A DNA stretch of 64,000 nt, from positions 1-64,000 of the forward strand of contig JANBPK010000882.1 in NCBI GenBank assembly GCA_027579435.1. The letters run 5' to 3'. Below, piece by piece: positions 56,873 to 64,000 of the stretch (positions are counted from its first letter, which is position 1; each line of letters opens with the position of its first letter). The position numbers were made by a program, and so were the translations under genes. The stretch comes from Candolleomyces eurysporus. Lineage: Eukaryota > Basidiomycota > Agaricomycetes > Agaricales > Psathyrellaceae. Below the pieces are notes generated by a model that had not been told where the DNA came from, ran no database searches, and worked only from the letters and a program-made list of their open reading frames with translations.

Positions 56873-58499
56873 AGTGCTCCGCTTCGCCAGGCTTCGTTTC
56901 GAACATGTGATTGAGGTAGTAAGCAGGTTTTCTGAAGCACCATTCACAGAAAGAGCAGCCATAACTTATCGTCCTGAAGTTTTGATTTTGCCAATTGACA
57001 CGGCGGGGAGCGGGTGATCCAGTTGACTGAAATGAAACGAGGTGAATATGAACAGTCTGATAGTGCAAATTTTTACTAGCCCGTCACTTATTTCTCTTCA
57101 GTCATATAACCACTCAACACGACGATCGAATTCTCAATTCATCTTCAACTGATACACACGACATGGATGCAGGAGGACAGGGACAAGGGTCGTCTTGAAT
57201 CATCAAGCTTTAAGCGTTGTTGCCTTTCTCGCCCCGAAGCTGATGACGTCAGCGCTGCAGACTCCCTTCTGTGATCCTTCTCTTTTTCCCCCAATCCTCG
57301 CGCTGGATCCATCAATCGACGCCAGTCCCCTCACCACCTAATGCACGTACCGACTCTTTGCTCGTTCTCAACGGCTGGGCTGGGCTGTGGGTCTTGAATA
57401 TCGAATGTTTGAACCCTTCCCTCCAGAAATGAGTCCTTGACGAGTCCCATATCATATATCGGCGAGGTATATTCAGAATGAATCAACTAGTCTGCGAAGC
57501 TATACAGCGTCACTCTGCACGGACTGCGAGGCTGAAAAGATAGTATATCAGGTCAGTTAACACCGGTCAACAGCGCCATCGCCCTCACTCATCCTTTCGT
57601 ATTTAGCCTCCTCTTACACCATCGAGTTCCTTTCCGACTTTTAACAATCAACACTTACTGAGAGACGTCATATTCACATCTTTTCACCGGGCACCACCAC
57701 GCTAAATCGCAGAAGCTGACTCCCAGATCCCTCAAACCCGTCTCGAGCAGTCGTTCAATAACTCATCGTCAAAATTTGCGCCACTTTACGGCATTGAGAA
57801 ACCGACGCGACAAACACTTCGAGAGGGTACGCGGTTTCGGAGCCAGGACGTGGGGAAAGAGCAATAGAAAAAGGCGACGCGAAGAGAAGGTAACCACTCC
57901 CACCTTATCGTACGACGGACTGACAATTCGATAAAGGCTCTGAAGCTCTACGATCCTTTGCAGCTACTAGCAGCGAGAGAAGCGACGTGTAGTGGATGAT
58001 GTTTCTAAATGATGAAAACTATGTAAGAAGGCTCACCTTGCTTCCACAATAAAAATAGGCTTACCGTCCTCCCAATGTCAGTCCCAACCATCGTGACGCT
58101 CATGGTGTTGGCCCATTATTACGACATAGCTCGAAGTTTCAAGCCAGGTATATCGAGAGTCGGGAGAAGCAAACGTGAGGGCCAACAACTACTGAGGGAC
58201 ACAGGCAGGTTGTTTCTCTTACTCGTTTCTCTCCGAGGAACCACGATACTATCACCACAGATTCCAAGGCTTTCGGAATGCCCCTGAGCAACTGTAGCCC
58301 CATTTCGAGCCTCTGCGGAAAAACACCTAAACAAACTGGGGAGGACGACCAGCAGCCCATACAAAATGAAAAGAAATAATAGAAATTTATCACTACTCTG
58401 GGACTTGGAGTCACTCTCCTCCATGCGCTTTACTGCCTCGTCAAATACCTTTTCAAGCTCCTTGCTGTCTGACATATAGCCTCTTCATCGTGGCCACAA
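56873..58499. other. Stretch with no well-supported gene
   Basis: Mostly without long frames. A - strand frame at 58119-58475 (118 codons, MSDSKELEKVFDEAVKRMEE... with one helix FLLFLFILYGLLVVLPSLF) might be a small membrane protein, but lacks further support. Confidence 0.3.
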
Positions 58500-58955
58500 G
58501 GTGTCAGGTGCGATCCAGGTACGTGACCCCAACTGACGCAAAATGCAAAGACTTCATATTCTACACATCGACTTGCAATTATATCGGGGGCATTTGAGAT
58601 TAGCAAAAAATATCAAACGTTGGGTAGACTTACGAGCATCTTGACAACACTGCACGCACTAAATTGTGAACAGCCTCAAATATCTCCTAGGGAATTACAG
58701 TCTCCCTGTGTGAATGGCCAACGATACCCATCAATGAGCGCCGGCTGGTGTAGGAAGGACCTTGGATTGCGCACTGCCTCCGGACAGAACTACAACCATT
58801 GAGAAGTGGGTTAAGACTTGGAGGAAAATAACTGGATATGAAAAGTGGGTGTCGCAGCCCCCTTCGATACCGTAAGGTCAGACCCATACCTGAATAAGAG
58901 AAACAAAGACTGAAGCAAAATTAAATTCAATCGTGCCCATATATAAGCAGATACG
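58500..58955. repeat. Degenerate tandem copy of 59.36-59.82 kb
   Basis: Several blocks match 59360-59820 at an offset of about 855-875 bp: AGGTGCGATCCAGGT vs AGGTGCAACCCAGGT, a GCCGGCTGG...AAGGACCTTGGAT vs GCTGGCTGG...AAGGACATTGGAT block, and GTCGCAGCCC vs GTCGCAGCAC near the NACHT gene end. It looks like an old duplication of the 3' end and downstream flank of the NACHT gene, now decayed. Confidence 0.5.
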
Positions 58956-59688
58956 CTTCACTACTGGTAACATGCAGGCCCCTGAGCCGAGGATACGAAT
59001 CGGTGAGTGAAGGTCTTCACGATTGCACGCCTTCAGTCATGAACAGACGAGGGATTCTTGGGCATAAATGCACCATTAACTGCTCCTCTCTGGCCGACGT
59101 TGTGAATTGCCAAATTGTCTCCACAAAATATATACATACATCCCTCAGTGTCATCTCCACTCTCCGTTGCGCATCTGAACGGTCGTACATTGAAGATAGT
59201 TTCCCTACAACCTGGTACTCACGAACAAACTAGAAAATCGTTTTTAAGCATAGCCTGTGCGAAAATGGGGCTGGGGCTGTCGCTTTTGCATCTCCGTGAT
59301 CAACTCTCTGAACGCCTTATTAACCTCCCAAAAGCCGGTCCGGTTTCGCCAAAAAAGGCCAGGTGCAACCCAGGTGGCTGAACCCAAGTGTCGCAAGATA
59401 GATTGACTCCAGACCGTACACGCCGGTGTGCAACGATACCAGGGGCACTAGAGGATACCAAGATGAAGAAAGATTAAATTCAAACCAAGGTTCAAGGAAG
59501 ATTCACGACTTGATACGCACTTGATAGTGAACATTCCGGAACATTTCCCAGATAGCCCCCCCGAGCGCTGGGCCCCTCATGCTCGATAACCGACGACACG
59601 TACCAATCAGCGCTGGCTGGAGGAGGTGTATGAAGGACATTGGATCGTATGATGCCTTCCGAGTCTACGGCCCTCGGAATGTCGGTTA
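58956..59688. other. 3' flank of the NACHT gene
   Basis: Includes the parent copy (from about 59360) of the repeat at 58500-58955. An 81-codon - strand frame overlapping the NACHT stop (59492-59737) might be an alternative 3' exon, but no splice junction could be fixed. Confidence 0.35.
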
Positions 59689-61308
59689 TTAGTTCGCGGA
59701 AGTTGGAGGAGTATGAGAATTCGGGGTCGCAGCACACTTCAAAAGCATAGCGTCAGATTCGTCCTGCAAAAGAGGAGAGGCAAAGACCGAAGCAGAAATC
59801 AACGCACTTGCACACGCCCGAAGGAATCGGTCCCAGAGAAACATGGTGATTACACTGATTTGAATGTGCAAGTCGCCGCAACGGCTACCGTCGGAGAGGA
59901 AGTCGAGCAGTGATTTGTGGTAGAAAGTATATCTAGTGTCTGCCTCCTTGCCAGGATTCCGAGTTCCGATAAGAGAGCGGAGGTTCCCAAGCAGGTGATC
60001 CGCTTCACTACTCTCTGGGTCAGTTTGCAGAAGCAGATTGAGTTCCGAGACATAGGCCGAGTGGGATCGAGGACCGTCATTAAGCAAGTGGATGATGCGA
60101 ATCCACATTATCGAAAGAGCGGGATCTGGGCTCGACAACAAGATGTGGGAGTACAGCAAATCAAGCAATTCGAATGGGTTTGAACTTGTTCTTCCTTTCA
60201 TCTTCAGAATTTCCTCAAGCAAGGTCTTTGGAGGCTCGCGGTGGCCTGTTTCAAGGAACCGGATGACGGTGGCGGCGTAAATGAACTGCCCTGATGCATT
60301 CCTCACCAAGATCTGAATGGCTCCCGGGGGTGGCCACGAGGTGGGAAGGTTGTAACGACGGCGAATTCGGTTGAAATGTGCCTCAAGGAAGAGGGCGATG
60401 TCAGTGTCGGCGTTGTAATCTTCGTGCAGATCGATCTTCGGGGAAAAAGAGGCAAAGCTTCCTTCCAGATCGAAAAATTCACGGAAGACGCGTTCTGGAC
60501 GACTCGCGATGAGGATACGGAAGGGAAAGGATGGGTCCGACGATGCAGTTCGAAGAACTTGAAGGATTTCCAATTGGTCTTGATCGTTCGTTCGTGCTGG
60601 AATGGGCTTGGCCTTTAGTCCAGAGGTTGTATCGTGATATTGCTCGGCCTCGCATTCGTCCACGCCGTCAATGATGATAGCACCCTGCAGCTGTGGTAGA
60701 TCGGGTTGGAGTGCGGCCTCCCTGAGTGGGGCCAGAACGAGTACTTCCATCTGGATGCGTATATTCTTCTCGAAAATGCTAGGCGTCTTATCGATTGCTT
60801 TGGAGATCGCGTTCTTCAAGTCTTCTCGATAGTGAGCTAGCTGGTGTGCGATGGTCGCAACAAACGCGGTCTTTCGGCGGCGGCCAATCGACGCTGACCA
60901 GGACGCAAAGAAAAAGGTTGCTGCCAGCACTCCACCCATGTTGCAGCGTTCAGCCAGCGATCCCATGACAGCCGTCTTCCCGGTGCCTGCAGGCCCTGTC
61001 ACCCATTTTATCTTCCTTTGGGGCTCGGATTCTCCGTCTCCCTCCAAGATCCAGCTGTACAAGTCATCTTGGACAGCGACTCGCGTCTCCGCATGGCATT
61101 TCGGGGCATCACAGCGCTCAGCAGAGTCGTGGATGGCCCCTGCTGCAATTCGAGATTCGAGTTCTGGATAATTCCAAAGGGTCAGTCTAACTCATATACA
61201 GCACTGAAGGAGAGACTGACTGTCTAATGAGTTTGTCGAAGGGTTTCCATTGAAAACTTGGATGCTATTGATGTGGAAATCGTGGGCGCCTTCGAAGACT
61301 CTTGCCAT
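59689..61308 (-). CDS. NACHT-domain NTPase (short NLR-like protein)
   Basis: Two exons (61308-61221 and 61163-59689), 520 residues. The N-terminus MARVFEGAHDFHINSIQVFN resembles the start of agaricomycete NACHT proteins. The linker AERCDAPKCHAETRVAV is typical too. The NACHT core has P-loop GPAGTGKT (about residues 86-93), FFFASWSASIGRRRKTAFVATIAHQLA, Walker B GAIIIDGVDECE (about 190-200), a FRILIASRPE sensor-like strand and an NASGQFIYAATVIRFLE stretch. No WD40, ankyrin or TPR repeats follow, so the usual C-terminal sensor is absent. Such STAND ATPases act in non-self recognition or cell-death control in fungi; that role is inferred from the family. The C-terminus ATPNSHTPPTSAN may be truncated or alternatively spliced. 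Confidence 0.85.
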
Positions 61309-62988
61309 TGCGGGCTAACGAAATGAAGGGAGAGACGGGACTGGCCGCTCCCCGCTCCCACCAGAGCAGTTAAATAGGGCTCTATCTGGTGTTTGTGAAG
61401 TGTTTGTTGGGCGTCCAACGCTCGCTCGTCTGACAGCTGGAATTCATAAGCTTTTGTCCAAATCCCTTGTCCCTTTGGAGCCTTGTGCCGTTGACTACAC
61501 TGTCTACACACCTTTCTTGCACAGCATGGGTTTACATACTCACTTTTTGTTCTAAAACAGCCATTGTCGACAGTTGATTGCGTAGATTTCGTTTCGTTGC
61601 TTAGAGACACTGACGAGGATTGACGTGCAGAGATCCGAGCCCCGGCAGGTGGAATGCCTGACGCTAGCCAGTATGTCAATAGGTCGGGTCAGCATCGCTC
61701 CACACCCTGCGAGCCCCAACACCGACCTCACTCGACAGACGCTGCCTCGACAAACTTGGGGATCCCAGGAAACGGCTTCGTTGGGCTCCAGAATGGACAA
61801 AGTCGACGAGTTGTAATACTAAGCGGTCTGCCTCCCGCAAGCACCACGAAAACGAGTAGAAAAAGGCCAGCAACTCGTTAGTATCATCTTCCTCGATAAC
61901 GTATTTTACCGTCTCCAGGGCTCCATGATCGCACCCAAAAGCTCGGACTTCGAGGCTGTTGTACCTCGGCTTTCTGCGTTTGACACCACAGCGACAGGGC
62001 TTCGGGATGACAGAACAAAGGTACACAATAGATAGCCGATTAGGGGTCAAGGACTACTCCCGTTCATACGAAACGAAAAACATGCTTACCGCATTCCGAC
62101 AGCTCGAATGATTTAAGGATTGTCAAACAGAGCTTCTAGGGACCCAGTCGACAGAAGGAGTTGATGGACAAAAGAGCGGAGAGTGGCCAATCGGAATCAA
62201 ATTAACCAGTGAACCTGTGCGCACCATGATGAGCATGACATAAGTCACGGCACAGTACTGAGGCTGCGTCAGTGGCGCGTACATCCATTGGACGGCAGGC
62301 TGGTGCGTCGCTGAGCTCGGATGGGATCATCATTCTAGCAGTTGTATAAAACCAGGATGTATTCATTTTCTAGACCAATGTCATTGCGTATTGTGAATAG
62401 ATTGAAGGTTAGATGTATGTAACGACGTACACACAACCTCGGACCCTCGGACCCATAAGATACCTTACGCATACACAACCACAAACACCCCGCCCCTACT
62501 TAACCTCGACGCGCCCCGATTACGATAGCTCAGCTTTTGCTCTTCTGCTCCTTTGTCTTTCCTCATCGTTCACCGAATCAGACGTTTGTCGTGTTCAGTT
62601 GCCGTGCACCCGTAAGTGTTGGCTGCCAGACAGCCTTCCACTTTTTTTTTGAACACCTTTATCACAAACGTCCCGCGCATATACGCACCTTTCCTCAACG
62701 CGATCCCAACCCCCTCCCCCTCGGCGTACCGCCTTGAGGGATTGTGACCCCGCTGTTGAGTATCGCCCTCTCGCGCGGTTGTAGGACATCGCGTAGAGCG
62801 GTTTCACCAGCGAGTGGGCATCTCCAGACCTTTCATAGTCACTTATCTTGCTCTTACCAGTTTTGTCCGTTTCCCGCTGATACCTGTTCCCAGGCACCAG
62901 TCACCAGTCACCCGTCACCCGTCTTCCCGTAAACCGCCATCGTAGGCGAGTTCCATTCACGTCACCTATTACCCGTTCTAATTACCAG
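61309..62988. other. Intergenic and retrotransposon 5' region
   Basis: 61309-62400 holds only short frames. 62410-62988 precedes the gag start and probably includes the 5' LTR and leader of the retrotransposon. A candidate LTR start is TGTATGTAACGACG at 62412. A short tandem array (CACCAGT x2, CACCCGT x2) lies at 62895-62922. No primer-binding site was identified. Confidence 0.35.
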
Positions 62989-64000
62989 ATGGATCCAACT
63001 GTGACCAATCAGGAAGCTCCGGTGGTTCTTGACACCCTCCCAGAGATCACCTCGGGCTTTTCGTCACCATTAGCTCCTCTGACACCTTCCGTACCGTCGA
63101 GCAGAGCCGTCTCCCCCACTTCTGGACTTGCGCCTGCACCCGGAGTAATCCCGGTCGTCGTGTCTGCTCCCGTCGCGGTCGAGTCTGCTCCCGTCGCCGG
63201 ATTAGGAATCGTGGTTCCTGACTTGGAAGCGGAACCAGAATCCAGCACAGCCCCCCCNTCTTGTCCCTTTCCAGTAACTCCAACTTCGTTGCCACGTCCG
63301 TCGCTCCCGACACCTTGTCGGACACTGATTCCAGCTCTTCCGACGACGACACTCCCTCCACGTTCACGGTCGTCTCTCGTATCAACAACGTTAACATGTC
63401 CTCGGCTGGCGTGACCTACTGTACCCTGACTATCACCGAGGGACACTCGAAGCCCCCCNTCCTTGGGCCCGGGTAAACTCGGTCGAGACGTCGGGGTCGA
63501 GTTCCGCGACGCTTGTGAAGCGTACTTCCTCACGAAAGAGATCGCTGACGACAAGAAAGTATTGCGGGTCTTGAGCAGCTTCAAGGATTTCAAACACAAG
63601 CAATGGATCAAGTTGAACCGGACCGATCTGTTGAAGAAGAGCTGGGACGATTTCATTGACGAGTTCCTCACTCGTTGGACGGAGAAGCACTGGGATATGA
63701 ACCTGTCTGACAAGCTACGTACCTTCTCTCAGGGCTCGGCGCATTTCTACGAGTGGGCTCAGGATTACCGTGCCCAGGCCTCTCACTTGGACGGTACCCC
63801 TTACGCTATGGATGAGAAGCAGGTCCGTGTCCAGATCTCGGCCCTCATGGACGCTCGACTCCGTCTCCGCACCAAAACGGCGACGTTCACCGCCATCGTG
63901 GACTTCGACGACTGGCTCGACGCGGTGAACGACGAATACGAGCTTTACACCGCTGACCTGGCCGCGGCGGCCGAGTTCCTCAGGGCCCAACAGGCCCAGG
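62989..64000 (+). mobile_element. LTR-retrotransposon gag, 5' part, runs off the window
   Basis: The frame starts MDPTVTNQEAPVVL with a Pro/Ser/Val-rich N-terminus. It then encodes a capsid-like gag region (VEFRDACEAYFLTKEIADDK, KDFKHKQWIKLN, SWDDFIDEFLTRWTEKHWD, ...HFYEWAQDYRAQ), typical of Ty3/gypsy-like gag in basidiomycetes. Two Ns inside C runs (63258 and 63459) shift the frame on paper; the three segments together read as one protein. Protease, reverse transcriptase and integrase would lie beyond base 64000. Whether the element is intact cannot be told. Confidence 0.75.

Noticed and set aside
56855..56910. tRNA-like box A/box B words just right of CACTA copy B
   Set aside because: TAGTGGTAAGTGC resembles box A, but part of it is the transposon end and target duplication; no tRNA fold could be made.
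1..64000. CRISPR arrays, bacterial operons or ribosome-binding sites
   Set aside because: The window is eukaryotic: short spliceosomal introns, TATA boxes and fungal gene families; no regular repeat-spacer array is present.

Overview
The window looks like nuclear DNA of a basidiomycete fungus, most likely an Agaricomycete. Genes are split by many short GT-AG introns of about 50-65 nt. The gene content also fits: oligopeptide transporter, P450, type II membrane methyltransferase, F-box protein, short NACHT protein, fungal-type seven-helix protein, several lineage-specific orphan families, a CACTA-like DNA transposon pair and an LTR-retrotransposon gag. Scattered N bases, many beside homopolymers, break some reading frames. 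Where stated below, the break looks like an assembly artefact rather than real decay.

Layout. 0.7-15.5 kb holds four Old Yellow Enzyme (OYE) paralogues with identical intron positions (one on -, three on +). Between the first two lie an OPT-family peptide transporter and an orphan gene. 16-22 kb holds a large acidic, disordered orphan protein and a type II membrane protein resembling O-fucosyltransferases. 22-29 kb holds small orphans, a seven-helix membrane protein, and an orphan gene with a stop-broken paralogue beside it; a third paralogue lies at 42.5 kb. 29.5-37.2 kb holds an F-box protein, a methyltransferase-22-type membrane protein and a cytochrome P450. 37.6-46.8 kb holds two long low-complexity genes on opposite strands that share a repeated GVGSLPG...LPEER-type motif, with the third orphan paralogue and a tRNA-Arg(ACG) between them. 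48.9-51.1 kb is a ten-exon DML1/Misato gene. 53.9-56.9 kb is an inverted pair of non-autonomous CACTA-type elements. 59.7-61.3 kb is a compact NACHT NTPase gene with a decayed tandem duplication downstream. 63-64 kb is the start of an LTR-retrotransposon gag that runs off the window.

How it fits together. The OYE paralogues look like a locally amplified redox/detoxification group. Their upstream regions carry AP-1-like sites (TGAGTCA, TTACTCA), which suggests stress control. P450, OPT and OYE genes are common in fungal xenobiotic or secondary metabolism, but nothing here shows a biosynthetic cluster. The best candidate for something undescribed is the LPEER-repeat gene pair: one member has grown by duplication of a symmetric phase-1 exon, and the other combines degenerate copies of the motif with an LEA-like alanine/threonine-rich region.
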